In this document: positions 35,659-44,676 of the stretch, piece by piece
How positions within the stretch are numbered: the first letter of the stretch is position 1
Layout of the letters: the number at the start of each line of letters is the position of its first letter
Source: Erythrobacter insulae
GTDB lineage: Bacteria; Pseudomonadota; Alphaproteobacteria; Sphingomonadales; Sphingomonadaceae
NCBI RefSeq assembly: GCF_007004095.1
Contig: NZ_VHJK01000002.1
Location: 235,994 to 299,993 of the forward strand
Reading direction: 5' to 3'
DNA: 64,000 nt
Notes under the pieces: generated by a model
Told to the model about the DNA's origin: nothing
Databases searched by the model: none
The model's input: the letters and a program-made list of their open reading frames with translations, nothing else
Position numbers and translations under genes: made by a program

Positions 35659-37530
35659 ATGCTTACCATTGATGATGTCACTATTCGGCTTGGCGGCCGC
35701 CCAATCCTTGAGCACGCAAGTGCCGCGATCCCGCAGGGCGCGCGTGTCGGACTGATTGGCCGCAATGGAGCCGGCAAGTCGACTTTGATGAAAGCCCTGA
35801 TCGGCGAGATTGAGCCGGACGAAGGCGCGATCTCAAGATCATCAAAGCTCAACCTCGGCTATATCGCACAAGATGCGCCAAGCGGTTCCGTAACGCCCGA
35901 AGAGATCGTGCTTGCCGCAGATGTCGAACGCGCCGAATTGCTGGAAGAGGCCGAAACCTGCACAGATATGGACCGGCTCGGCGATGTGCATGATCGTTTG
36001 CTGGCCATCGATGCGTACAGTGCGCCCTCGCGCGCGGCGCGCATTTTGACAGGGCTCGGCTTCGACGAGGATATGCAGCGCCAATCACTCGACAGTTTCT
36101 CAGGCGGTTGGAAAATGAGAGTTGCGCTGGGCGCACTGTTGTTTTCAGAGCCGGATGTTCTGCTTCTGGATGAGCCTTCGAACCACCTCGATTTGGAAGC
36201 GACGCTGTGGCTTGAGAATTTTCTAAAAAGTTACCCGGCCACCTTGTTACTGATCAGCCACGAACGCGATCTGCTCAATAAAGTTGCCGATCACATCTTG
36301 CATCTGCAAGGCGGTAGGTTGACCCTCTATCCGGGCGGATACGACAGTTTTGAAAAGCAAAGAGCTGAGCGTGCCGCACAGCTCGCCTCTGCCAAAGCTT
36401 CACAAGACGCGCAGCGCGCGAGGCTGGAGGATTATGTCGCTCGTAACAGCGCCCGTGCGTCAACCGCCAAACAGGCGCAGTCGCGGGCAAAAATGCTGTC
36501 AAAAATGCAACCTATTGCGGCGTTGATGGAAGACCCCTCGCTGAGCTTCGATTTCCCCAATCCCGCCGCCCTTAAACCGCCCATGATTACCATGGACACA
36601 GCGGCCGTCGGCTACGAAACGGATGTACCGATACTCAGACAGGTGAGCATGCGGATTGAGCCGGATGACCGGATCGCGCTGCTTGGACGCAACGGCAATG
36701 GCAAGACCACCTTGGCGCGGCTGTTGGCCGCTCAGCTTCCGCTGATGGAAGGGGAAATCAACGCTCCTGGCAAAATGAAGGTCGGATATTTCACGCAATA
36801 TCAGGTGGAAGAATTGGCGGGTGATGAAACCCCGCTCGAACACATGAACCGTGCAATGGAAGGCAGACCGCAATCTGCAATACGCGAGCAATTGGGCCGC
36901 TTCGGATTTTCCGGCAATCGCGCGACGAGCAAAGTGGGCAAGTTGTCGGGCGGTGAACGGGCACGCCTCGCGCTGGCATTGGTAACGCGCGATGCGCCCC
37001 ATCTGCTGATTTTGGATGAACCGACGAACCACCTCGATGTCGATGCGCGCGAAGCATTGGTGCAGGCGCTGAACGATTACTCTGGTGCCGTCATTCTGAT
37101 CAGCCATGACAGGCATATGGTTGAATTGACCGCTGATCGACTGGTGCTGGTCGATGCAGGGACTGCAAAGGAATATGCCGGAAGCATGCAGGATTACATC
37201 GACTTGGTGCTGGGCCTGAACCAAAATAAAAAGGAACGCGGTACCAAAAACAAAAAAGCCAATCGCGGCAAATCTGCCAAAGAGCGCACCGAGTTGAAGG
37301 CTGTAAAAGCGCAGGTCACCCAGCTGGATAAAGTTATCGCAAAATTGCAGTCCGATCGTAGCGATCTCGATCGCGCAATGTATGAGCCTGCCAGCGCATC
37401 AACTGGATTGGCAAACAAGCCAATGAGCGAGCTTATGGCGCGGCGGGCACGCCTGACCGATGAACTGGAGGAAGCAGAAGCCGAATGGCTCACCCTAAGC
37501 GAGCGAATGGAGAAGATCGAGCAAAGTTAG
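35659..37530 (+). CDS. ABC-F family ATP-binding protein (Uup/YheS-like)
   Basis: This soluble twin-ATPase protein acts on ribosomes rather than transport. Two ABC domains have Walker A GRNGAGKST and GRNGNGKTT, signatures FSGGWKMR and LSGGERARL, and Walker B LLLDEPSNHLD and LILDEPTNHLD. The inter-domain linker (about residues 225-310) is the P-site tRNA-interaction motif of ABC-F proteins. A C-terminal Lys-rich coiled coil ends the protein. The start at 35659 has an AGAGGCG site. The length is 623 residues. Confidence 0.94.
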   Translation: MLTIDDVTIRLGGRPILEHASAAIPQGARVGLIGRNGAGKSTLMKALIGEIEPDEGAISRSSKLNLGYIAQDAPSGSVTPEEIVLAADVERAELLEEAETCTDMDRLGDVHDRLLAIDAYSAPSRAARILTGLGFDEDMQRQSLDSFSGGWKMRVALGALLFSEPDVLLLDEPSNHLDLEATLWLENFLKSYPATLLLISHERDLLNKVADHILHLQGGRLTLYPGGYDSFEKQRAERAAQLASAKASQDAQRARLEDYVARNSARASTAKQAQSRAKMLSKMQPIAALMEDPSLSFDFPNPAALKPPMITMDTAAVGYETDVPILRQVSMRIEPDDRIALLGRNGNGKTTLARLLAAQLPLMEGEINAPGKMKVGYFTQYQVEELAGDETPLEHMNRAMEGRPQSAIREQLGRFGFSGNRATSKVGKLSGGERARLALALVTRDAPHLLILDEPTNHLDVDAREALVQALNDYSGAVILISHDRHMVELTADRLVLVDAGTAKEYAGSMQDYIDLVLGLNQNKKERGTKNKKANRGKSAKERTELKAVKAQVTQLDKVIAKLQSDRSDLDRAMYEPASASTGLANKPMSELMARRARLTDELEEAEAEWLTLSERMEKIEQS

Positions 37531-37678
37531 GTCTGCATTACGCAGGCGATTGTGGCCAACAAAGGCGCGATCAATTCGGCGAAACAGCCGCGCATTCAAA
37601 GACGCACATCGCCAGTTACCGACAGCAAGGTGGCTTGTGGAATTCTGCACTCGGGCCGCAATCAGCCTGCCGAGCTTC

Positions 37679-38884
37679 CTACCGCAAGCTCACCACATTA
37701 TCGCTGTCCTCACGCACGCGCGTACCATTGAACAGGCTCAGCATTGGTTCGTCAGTTACGATGACACATTCGGCATCACCAAACCCGTTAAAACCGGTTT
37801 TCATTGCCGCGCCATACGCGCCGAGCATACCAATCTCGATATAGTCGCCCGCCTGAATATCCGCAGGCAGCGGGAACGGGCCGGCCATGTAATCGGCATC
37901 ATCGCAAGTGGGGCCGTAGAAAGCGAAATCCTCAAGCCCGTCGCGCAGGTCATCTTCCAGCGCATTTGCGGGGAAACGCCACGCCACATGCGCCGCATCA
38001 TACAGCGCGCCGTAGGCACCATCATTGATGTAAAGCTCGCTACCGCGCCGTTTTTCGACCTTCACAATCATAGAGCTGTATTCCGCGCACAGCGCCCGGC
38101 CCGGCTCACACCATAGCTCTGCGTTGTATGCGATGGGTAGCGCATAGAAATGCTGATGAATGATCGCGAAGTAATCTTCCAGCGGAGGCGGCTCCATACC
38201 CGGATAGATGCTGGGAAAACCACCGCCCACGTCGATCATGTCAATCACAACCGAAGCCTCTGCAATGGCTGCGCGGGTGCGATCGAGCGCCTGAACGAAG
38301 GCGAATGGTGTCATTGCCTGACTGCCCACATGGAAACAGATGCCAAGCCAATCGCAATGCTGGCGGGCCTGTTGCAGCAGCTCAGGCGCTTCGAGCAGAT
38401 CACAGCCAAACTTGCTGGCCAGTGACAGTTCAGAATATTCGGACGATACACGTATGCGCACACACAAACGCAAATCTTGCGCAGGCTCACCTGTTTCGGG
38501 ATTGCGGCAGGCCTCGACGATCTTTTCAAGCTCTTCGATGCTATCGAGACTGAAGGTTTTGACGCCGTGCTTGAAATAAGCCTCACGGATTGCGCTTGGC
38601 GTTTTGATCGGGTGCATAAAACACAGCGTCGCATCAGGCAGAACGCCGCGTACGAGCCGCACCTCTGCGATGGAGGCAGTGTCGTAATGCGTTACTCCTG
38701 CATCCCACAGAACCTCGATCAAATCGGGCGCCGGATTCGCTTTCACAGCGTACAGAACCTTGCCCGGAAATTTCCCGACAAAGAATTCTGCAGCGCGCTT
38801 GGCAGCGTGCGGACGATTGAGGATGACCGGCTCGTCAGGCTTAAGAGCCCGGGCTACAGTCTTGGCGTCAGGAAACGTATGCAA
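37679..38884 (-). CDS. Ornithine (lysine/ornithine) decarboxylase, alanine-racemase fold
   Basis: This PLP enzyme makes putrescine from ornithine. The PLP lysine is K48 in YAVKANP, HVGSQ and GGGFPS bind phosphate, EPGR is present, and the active-site Cys is in FYGPTCDDAD. At 401 residues it matches the short bacterial/eukaryotic-type ODC. The start is a TTG at 38884 with a GGGGG site. It feeds the carboxyspermidine operon 2 kb away. Lysine decarboxylation to cadaverine is a possible side activity. The leader upstream is structured (see the speF-like entry). Confidence 0.93.
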   Translation of the reverse strand: MHTFPDAKTVARALKPDEPVILNRPHAAKRAAEFFVGKFPGKVLYAVKANPAPDLIEVLWDAGVTHYDTASIAEVRLVRGVLPDATLCFMHPIKTPSAIREAYFKHGVKTFSLDSIEELEKIVEACRNPETGEPAQDLRLCVRIRVSSEYSELSLASKFGCDLLEAPELLQQARQHCDWLGICFHVGSQAMTPFAFVQALDRTRAAIAEASVVIDMIDVGGGFPSIYPGMEPPPLEDYFAIIHQHFYALPIAYNAELWCEPGRALCAEYSSMIVKVEKRRGSELYINDGAYGALYDAAHVAWRFPANALEDDLRDGLEDFAFYGPTCDDADYMAGPFPLPADIQAGDYIEIGMLGAYGAAMKTGFNGFGDAECVIVTDEPMLSLFNGTRVREDSDNVVSLR

Positions 38885-38957
38885 TTCAAGGGACCCCCAG
38901 AAGGTTCAGCTGTTTGACCAAACGGTTTTGAGGCTGCCTTGCGGTTTAGTCCCTTGG
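38885..38957 (-). ncRNA. Structured leader of the ornithine decarboxylase gene, speF-motif-like
   Basis: On the minus strand, CAAGGGAC (38956-38949) pairs perfectly with GTCCCTTG (38894-38887), closing two bases before the TTG start. Inside, CAGC (38936-38933) pairs with GCTG (38910-38907), and GTTT pairs with AAAC around a GGTC loop (38923-38912). Alphaproteobacterial ornithine decarboxylase genes are known to carry a conserved leader RNA called the speF motif. Position and nested stems fit it, but I could not run the covariance model. Confidence 0.6.
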
Positions 38958-38972
38958 GGCAGCGGAAGCGCG

Positions 38973-39000
38973 CATATAAAGCCTCTGCGCGCCCTCGCAA
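38973..39000 (-). promoter_or_regulatory. Candidate sigma-70 promoter of the ornithine decarboxylase gene
   Basis: TTGCGA (39000-38995) and TATATG (38978-38973) are separated by 16 bases on the minus strand. A start about seven bases downstream would give a leader of about 80 bases that holds exactly the nested stem structure. Confidence 0.45.
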
Positions 39001-39034
39001 CTATAAATCATGAAAGACGCAAAAGTTCCGTGAT

Positions 39035-39607
39035 TTAGAACGCAACAGCCGGGGTCTGATCCACGGTGCCCTGCTCGCTATCGTCGAGCCGATTAAAGTC
39101 GGCCTCTTGGAAACCCAGCGCCCCTGCGAACAGGACGGCAGGAAACGCTTCGCGAGAGGTATTGAAGCGCGCCACCGCAGCGTTCAGCGCACGGCGCGAC
39201 GCGGCAAGCTTGTCTTCAACATCGGCGAGCTCATTCTGAAGCTCCTGAAAATTGGTGTTGGCTTTGAGATCGGGATAATCCTCACCAAGAGCCAAAAGGT
39301 TATCGAGAGCCAGTTTTAGCCCCTTTTCCTCGCCGGACGTCGGATTGCCTTTTGCCGCGGCATTGCGGGCCTGAATGACGCTTTCCAGCGTCGAGGCCTC
39401 ATGCCCGGCATAACCTTTCACCGTTTCAACGAGGTTTGGGATCAAATCGTGGCGCAAACGAAGCTGTGCATCGATGTCGGCCGCGCCCTGATTAACATTC
39501 TGTCTCAGGCCAACCAGATTGTTGTAAATGCCGATGATCAACAGCAAAAGTGCAACGACAATCACGATAATCGCAGACGTCCAGAACCAGCCAAGAATCT
39601 CAACCAT
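39035..39607 (-). CDS. LemA family protein
   Basis: This protein of 190 residues has one N-terminal membrane helix (residues 10-30). The long helical LemA domain follows, with the family core VGLRQNVNQGAADIDAQLRLRHDLIPNLV and FNTSREAFPAVLFAGALGF. The domain projects into the periplasm. Its role is unknown in the family. It is divergent from a DUF3137 gene. LemA and DUF3137 are frequent partners, which supports a shared process. Confidence 0.93.
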   Translation of the reverse strand: MVEILGWFWTSAIIVIVVALLLLIIGIYNNLVGLRQNVNQGAADIDAQLRLRHDLIPNLVETVKGYAGHEASTLESVIQARNAAAKGNPTSGEEKGLKLALDNLLALGEDYPDLKANTNFQELQNELADVEDKLAASRRALNAAVARFNTSREAFPAVLFAGALGFQEADFNRLDDSEQGTVDQTPAVAF

Positions 39608-39688
39608 TGTACACCCCTCCTTTTGCGAGCAACTATATCCTAACTCCTATTGGTTAAAAGATCACAGCTTTAACAAAGGTTTTGCAAA

Positions 39689-40708
39689 ATGATGCGCGCG
39701 GATGTTCAGGGATTGATGCACGGGGAGCTTGGCGACTGGCTTGGCCAGCAATCCGCCATGCGCACGGAAGCGAAAGCGGAAGCCACATCGCGCTGGACGT
39801 GGGGCGCTGCTGGATTGCTGCCGGTTCTGGCCTTCCTTTGGTTTGGCCCATTCTTTTCAGGGACATTCACGTTCATTCTTACCGCTCTTGCAATTGGCGG
39901 TGTTTATGCCTGGGGATATATGCCCATCGCCGAAGCGAAAAAGGCGATCAAAGTCGGCATCAATTCCGCCATCGCGAACAGTCTCGGCGTGCAATACGCC
40001 CATGATGTTGAGCCAGGCGGAGAATTCGAGGCCTGCCGGACCTATGGCCTTGTCCCGAATTATGACCGATCCGATTTTGAAGACCGCTGGTTTGGCCGAT
40101 TGGAAGGGCACAGCTTTGAATTGTACGAAGCACACCTCGAAGAACGGCGCGGATCGAACAAAAACCGCCGATGGGTCACTGTGTTTCGGGGCGCCATTAT
40201 CGCGATGGAATTTGGCCGGTCATTCCATTCCACCACTCTTTTGCAGAGAGCGGGTAAACATCAAAAATGGCTCGGGCTTGGCGGACGCAAAGACAATGTG
40301 AAATTCAAAGGCCATCAGCTCGCCTATGTCGATCAGGTGCATCCCGACTTTGAAGATATTTTTGAACTGTGGAGCGACGATCAGGTCGAAGCGCGCGTTT
40401 TGGTCCACCCGTCTTATATTGAACACTTGATCGCGCTCGAAAAAGCATTTCACGGTGAAGCGGTGCGCGCTCTGTTCACCCGCGGTTCTGTCGTAATCGC
40501 CGTGGAAAGCCAGGATTTGTTCGAAAGCGGATCATTGGACGCCGAGGGCGACGAGGCTCGCGTTGCAGAGGCCGCTGCGCAGTTCGAAGCTCTGGCTGGG
40601 CTCGCGCTTGCGATCAATCAAAACGAACGCGGGCGGGTTCTGCAAAATGTTGAAAGAGACCCGATCGGCGGGCAATTTGGACGCCGCAGGCGCAACGTGC
40701 GCCGTTAA
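39689..40708 (+). CDS. DUF3137 membrane protein
   Basis: This protein of 339 residues has a soluble N-terminus, two membrane helices at about 35-75, and a large cytoplasmic domain of the DUF3137 family (FEDRWFGRLEGHSFELYEAHLEERRG, TVFRGAIIAMEFGRSF). The C-terminus is Arg-rich. The family has no known activity. It pairs divergently with lemA and its stop overlaps the convergent decarboxylase stop by four bases. Confidence 0.85.
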   Translation: MMRADVQGLMHGELGDWLGQQSAMRTEAKAEATSRWTWGAAGLLPVLAFLWFGPFFSGTFTFILTALAIGGVYAWGYMPIAEAKKAIKVGINSAIANSLGVQYAHDVEPGGEFEACRTYGLVPNYDRSDFEDRWFGRLEGHSFELYEAHLEERRGSNKNRRWVTVFRGAIIAMEFGRSFHSTTLLQRAGKHQKWLGLGGRKDNVKFKGHQLAYVDQVHPDFEDIFELWSDDQVEARVLVHPSYIEHLIALEKAFHGEAVRALFTRGSVVIAVESQDLFESGSLDAEGDEARVAEAAAQFEALAGLALAINQNERGRVLQNVERDPIGGQFGRRRRNVRR

Positions 40709-41898
40709 CTCAGCCGGTTTCTAAAGTCTTCGTAGTCGAACCGTTTTACACATTCGAGTGCATCCGTCTCGCTGTCCCACAACCAGATACTGGGCAATTG
40801 CACTCCGTTGAATGTGTTGGTCTTCACCATCGAATAATGCGCCTGATCCAGAAATGCGAAGCGCGCGCCCGCTTCTGCAGGGACCGGCAAACGGTAATCC
40901 CCAATCACATCACCTGCGAGGCATGACGGCCCGCCAAGGCGGATCGGGATGCTATCTTCGCCCGCAAGTTCGCCCATCATCGCTGGCCGATACGGGGCCT
41001 CCAACACATCCGGCATATGACAGGTCGCAGATATATCGGTGATGCCGATGGGCACTTCATTAAAGCCAGTGTCGAGCAGCGTGCCCACCAGAATTCCCGC
41101 GTCCAAAGCAATCGCCTCACCCGGTTCGATAATGATTTCTGCACCAGTATCAGCAGCCGCATCACGCAGAAACTCGGTCAGCTCTGCGCGCTCATAATCG
41201 GCGCGCGTGATATGATGCCCGCCTCCCATATTGATCCATTTTAGCTGTCCGAACCACGGCTCAATCGCATCGAAAACACGGTCCCAAGTCGCGCGAAGCG
41301 GCTCAAAAGTCTGCTCGCACAGGTTATGAAAGTGGATGCCCTCCACACCTTCCATCGCCTCTTCGGTCAGTTGATCGATAGGAAAGCCCAAACGGGAGCC
41401 CGGCGCGCTGGGATCGTATTTGGCCACTTCGCCCGTCGCGACCATCGGATTGATCCGCAAACCGACCGACACATCGCCGCCGGTTGTGGCTGCATGGTCA
41501 AGGATGAGCGCGGCGCGCTTCATCTGGCCGGGGGAATTAAAGATCACATGTTCGGAAAGGCGGCAAATCTCGTCCAGTTCCTCCGGCTTGAACGCGGCCG
41601 AATAGGTCGCAATCTCGCCGTCATAAAATTCAGACGCCAGCCGCGCCTCCCACAGACCGCTGGTCGATACCCCGTCGAGATATTCACCAAGAATGTGCGC
41701 GGTCGACCACATGGAAAACGCCTTGAGAGCCGCAAACACCTTGATCGAGCCGCCATCGCTCGCGGCTTCGTCTCGAATCCCTGCAAGGATCTGACAATTC
41801 TCACGGATTTTGGCCGCATCTACAACAAATGCGGGGCTATCGACGCGGGACAGATCAAAATGGGCGAAAGCGCCCGGATCACCGGCTTTTGTTTCCAT
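40705..41898 (-). CDS. nspC: Carboxynorspermidine/carboxyspermidine decarboxylase
   Basis: This PLP enzyme of the alanine-racemase-fold family removes the carboxyl group from carboxy(nor)spermidine to give (nor)spermidine. The opening VDSPAFVVDAAKIRENCQIL and the PLP lysine in FAALKAFSMWS are typical. GGGHHITR and the C-terminal FLDQAHYSMVKTNTFNG block are as in CASDC. The length is 397 residues. It follows the DUF1851 gene by six bases. With ornithine decarboxylase and the dehydrogenase it completes putrescine to spermidine without S-adenosylmethionine. Confidence 0.94.
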   Translation of the reverse strand: METKAGDPGAFAHFDLSRVDSPAFVVDAAKIRENCQILAGIRDEAASDGGSIKVFAALKAFSMWSTAHILGEYLDGVSTSGLWEARLASEFYDGEIATYSAAFKPEELDEICRLSEHVIFNSPGQMKRAALILDHAATTGGDVSVGLRINPMVATGEVAKYDPSAPGSRLGFPIDQLTEEAMEGVEGIHFHNLCEQTFEPLRATWDRVFDAIEPWFGQLKWINMGGGHHITRADYERAELTEFLRDAAADTGAEIIIEPGEAIALDAGILVGTLLDTGFNEVPIGITDISATCHMPDVLEAPYRPAMMGELAGEDSIPIRLGGPSCLAGDVIGDYRLPVPAEAGARFAFLDQAHYSMVKTNTFNGVQLPSIWLWDSETDALECVKRFDYEDFRNRLS

Positions 41899-41904
41899 TA
41901 CTTT

Positions 41905-42390
41905 TTATTCCGTAATCTTGATCTGAACCGATGTGCCATCGGGCAAATCGGCAATCTCGCTATGCACCTGCGCCAAGCCAACCAACACTTCGCGCGCGGG
42001 CACAGCGTTCAAATTCGCCGCGCTATATTCGCATTGGGCAAATATCGGCAGAATCGCAAAGGCATAGCATTCATCTGCGCCCGCGACCTTGCCGGCGCTG
42101 TGCAATTCTTCGATCAGCCCCGGACCAAACCACACCATCACATCTTCGCCCACCTCATCACAGGTTTGCTCAAATACGGCGCGGCTTTCGGCGACCTCTT
42201 CTATATCGCCGAGCGAACAGCTGAGGCATTCAACCGTGCCGCTGGAGGTTTCATAGAAAACATCACCAAATTTGGACGCGATGAACGGCCTGAAATCACG
42301 ATTTTTCAGCAACCATGACCAGGCCTGCGCGATTTCCTTGCTGAGGTTTTCTCCCGGTCGAAAGGCAATATCAGACCATGTGACCGGCAT
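41905..42390 (-). CDS. DUF1851 (Tdi1 C-terminal-like) protein in the carboxyspermidine operon
   Basis: The C-terminal third (DVMVWFGPGLIEELHSAGKV, DECYAFAILPIFAQCEYSAANL, QVHSEIADLPDGTSVQIKI) resembles DUF1851, a domain of T6SS immunity proteins such as Tdi1 and of unrelated housekeeping contexts. It has 161 residues and no signal peptide. The ATG at 42390 overlaps the dehydrogenase stop (TAATG), and the stop is six bases from the decarboxylase start. It is therefore translated between the two enzymes. No toxin gene or T6SS gene is near, so immunity is unlikely. A role in polyamine metabolism is inferred from position only. Confidence 0.78.
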   Translation of the reverse strand: MPVTWSDIAFRPGENLSKEIAQAWSWLLKNRDFRPFIASKFGDVFYETSSGTVECLSCSLGDIEEVAESRAVFEQTCDEVGEDVMVWFGPGLIEELHSAGKVAGADECYAFAILPIFAQCEYSAANLNAVPAREVLVGLAQVHSEIADLPDGTSVQIKITE

Positions 42391-43607
42391 TAAAACTGCA
42401 CCGGCCCGTCCAGTTCCTTTACCTGCCATGGCAGGCCATGCGCGTTCAGCATGTCCATAAATGGATCCGGGTCCATCTCTTCTATGTTGAACACACCCTT
42501 CCCGCTCCATTTGCCCGTCACCATCATCGCCGTGCCGATCATCGCAGGCACGCCGGTGGTGTAGCTGACCGCCTGATTGCCGGTTTCTTCATAGGCCGCT
42601 TCATGGCTGCAAATGTTGTTGATGTAGAATGTCTTCTCGCCCGAACCATCCAGCGCCTCGCCCGTGGCGATACAGCCGATATTGGTGTTGCCTTTGGTCG
42701 TTTCGCCAAGGCTTTCGGGCTTGGGAAGCACGGCTGCGAGGAATTGCAGCGGGATGATTTCCTTGCCCTGATATCGGACAGGTTCAATGCTGGTCATGCC
42801 AACATTCTGCAGCACGGTCAGATGCTTGATGTATTCGTCACCAAACGTCATCCAGAACCGCGCACGCTCCATTTCGGGATTGAATTTGGAAAGGCTCTCC
42901 AGCTCCTCGTGATACATCAGATAGGCGTTTTTCGGCCCGACCGCCTCGAAATCAAACTCGGTCTTTACCTGCATCGCCGGTGTCTCGACCCATTCGCCGT
43001 TTTCCCAATGGCGCGCGGGGGCGGTCACTTCGCGGATGTTGATTTCAGGATTGAAATTCGTCGCAAACGCCTGACCATGGTCGCCGCCGTTGCAATCCAG
43101 AATGTCCAGCGTGCGGATCGTTTTGAGCTTATGCTTCTTAAGCCACATCGTGAATACGCTGGTCACGCCGGGATCAAAACCGCTGCCCAAAAGCGCCATC
43201 AGACCCGCTTCCTTGAACCGGTCATGATAGGCCCACTGCCATTTATATTCGAATTTCGCCTCATCCTTTGGCTCGTAATTGGCGGTGTCGATATAATGCA
43301 CGCCCGTTTCCAGACAGGCATCCATGATCGGCAAATCCTGATATGGCAGCGCAAGATTGACAACCAAATCCGCACCGATTTTTTTGATGAGGTTGACCAT
43401 CGCAGGCACCTCCTCGGCATCGATTTCATATGTCTCGATAGATTGTCCGGTACGCGTTTTCACGCTTGCCGCGATGGCATCGCATTTTGACCTGGTCCGG
43501 CTAGCGAGGTGGATTTCTGGGAAAATTTCCGAATTCATCGCCATTTTATGGACGCAAACCGAGCTCACTCCGCCTGCTCCAATCACCAGAACCTTCGACA
43601 TATCCAT
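42390..43607 (-). CDS. Carboxynorspermidine/carboxyspermidine dehydrogenase (saccharopine-dehydrogenase family)
   Basis: This NADPH enzyme reductively joins aspartate semialdehyde with putrescine or diaminopropane. The Rossmann motif VLVIGAGGVSSVCVHKMAMN opens the protein. DTANYEPKDEAKFEYKWQWAY and GSGFDPGVTSVFTMW are characteristic of the carboxynorspermidine branch. The length of 405 residues is normal. It is first in a three-gene operon with DUF1851 and the decarboxylase, and it is divergent from the dehydratase gene. Putrescine is the likely substrate because ornithine decarboxylase is nearby. Confidence 0.94.
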   Translation of the reverse strand: MDMSKVLVIGAGGVSSVCVHKMAMNSEIFPEIHLASRTRSKCDAIAASVKTRTGQSIETYEIDAEEVPAMVNLIKKIGADLVVNLALPYQDLPIMDACLETGVHYIDTANYEPKDEAKFEYKWQWAYHDRFKEAGLMALLGSGFDPGVTSVFTMWLKKHKLKTIRTLDILDCNGGDHGQAFATNFNPEINIREVTAPARHWENGEWVETPAMQVKTEFDFEAVGPKNAYLMYHEELESLSKFNPEMERARFWMTFGDEYIKHLTVLQNVGMTSIEPVRYQGKEIIPLQFLAAVLPKPESLGETTKGNTNIGCIATGEALDGSGEKTFYINNICSHEAAYEETGNQAVSYTTGVPAMIGTAMMVTGKWSGKGVFNIEEMDPDPFMDMLNAHGLPWQVKELDGPVQF

Positions 43608-43663
43608 AACCTTTCAAATTCGATTGTTGCGCGCTCCCTAGTCCAATGCGCTAAAGCGTACAA

Positions 43664-44614
43664 ATGATCCAAGAAGATATACGAATTCCGACCGCGCAAG
43701 GCGTCGCCGCTGCTCTCAAAAGCATTCAAGCTATTCCCCTTGCTCCGACACCGTTGATCCCGATCGAAATCGGCGGTGTTCAGGTGCATGTGAAATGCGA
43801 AAACCTGCAACCGATCGGCGCATTCAAGATCAGAGGCGCCTGGTGGCGGCTCAACAATCTGGGCGGCGATCATGCTGTCGCTGTGTCAAGCGGCAACCAT
43901 GCGCAAGGCGTGGCATGGGCGGCAAAGCGTCTTGGCCTAAAAGCAACCATCGTGATGCCGCGCGATGCCCCCGAAGTGAAACTTGCAAACACCAAAGCGC
44001 TCGGCGCGGAGGTCGTGTTGTATGAACGGCCCGGCGAAGACCGTGACGCGGTAGCCGCAAAGCTGATCGAGGAGCGCGGGGGCATTCTGGTCCATGCGTT
44101 CGGCGATCCTTGGGTCATGGAAGGCCAGGGCACCGCAGGACTCGAGGCGGCAGAGCAACTGGGCCGCGCGCCAAGCCGGATCGTCACATGCTGCGGCGGA
44201 GGCGGTCTGGCTGTCGGTTTGAGTTTAGCCTGCCCCGATGCCGCGATCCACATTGTCGAACCCGAAGGCTGGGATATGGTCGGGCAAGCGATAGCGGCGG
44301 GCGAGCTGGTCCGTGTTTCCGATACGCCGCGCAAAACGATTTGCGACGCCTTGCAACCCGATGTCACCAAACAGCTTAATCTCGACATGCTGAAAGACCG
44401 CGCCGAACCCGGTATCACGGTCAGCGATGAGGATATTCGTCAGGCGCAGCGCTGGGCTTTCGCCAATCTGCGGATTGTTGTTGAACCGGGCGGCGCAGCC
44501 GCGCTTGCTGCGGCGTTGGCAGGGAAAGTGCCGCTTGATGATGGGACAATTCTCATGATTACAGGAGGCAACGCCGATCCTGCGCGGTTTGCAGAGACTA
44601 TTTCGGCCGGGTGA
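43664..44614 (+). CDS. Threonine/serine dehydratase-like PLP enzyme
   Basis: This fold-type II PLP enzyme has 316 residues. The PLP lysine is K55 in GAFKIRGA. Other sites are SSGNHAQGVAWAAK and the phosphate-binding CCGGGGLAVGL. It lacks the regulatory ACT domain of biosynthetic IlvA, so it is a catabolic threonine dehydratase, serine dehydratase or racemase. The divergent arrangement with the carboxyspermidine operon leaves 56 bases for both promoters. Confidence 0.9.
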   Translation: MIQEDIRIPTAQGVAAALKSIQAIPLAPTPLIPIEIGGVQVHVKCENLQPIGAFKIRGAWWRLNNLGGDHAVAVSSGNHAQGVAWAAKRLGLKATIVMPRDAPEVKLANTKALGAEVVLYERPGEDRDAVAAKLIEERGGILVHAFGDPWVMEGQGTAGLEAAEQLGRAPSRIVTCCGGGGLAVGLSLACPDAAIHIVEPEGWDMVGQAIAAGELVRVSDTPRKTICDALQPDVTKQLNLDMLKDRAEPGITVSDEDIRQAQRWAFANLRIVVEPGGAAALAAALAGKVPLDDGTILMITGGNADPARFAETISAG

Positions 44615-44676
44615 TTTGACAATGCCTGCGCGCTTTCGCAGAGGTGACACATAAGAGAGAAGAGGGGATCGTCTCA

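Noticed and set aside
41905..42390. Type VI secretion immunity gene
   Set aside because: DUF1851 occurs in such proteins, but there is no effector or T6SS component nearby and the gene is embedded in a metabolic operon.
41326..43490. Two long plus-strand frames (330 and 350 codons) opposite the carboxyspermidine genes
   Set aside because: The minus strand encodes clear enzymes with active-site motifs. The plus frames have shadow composition and no domains.
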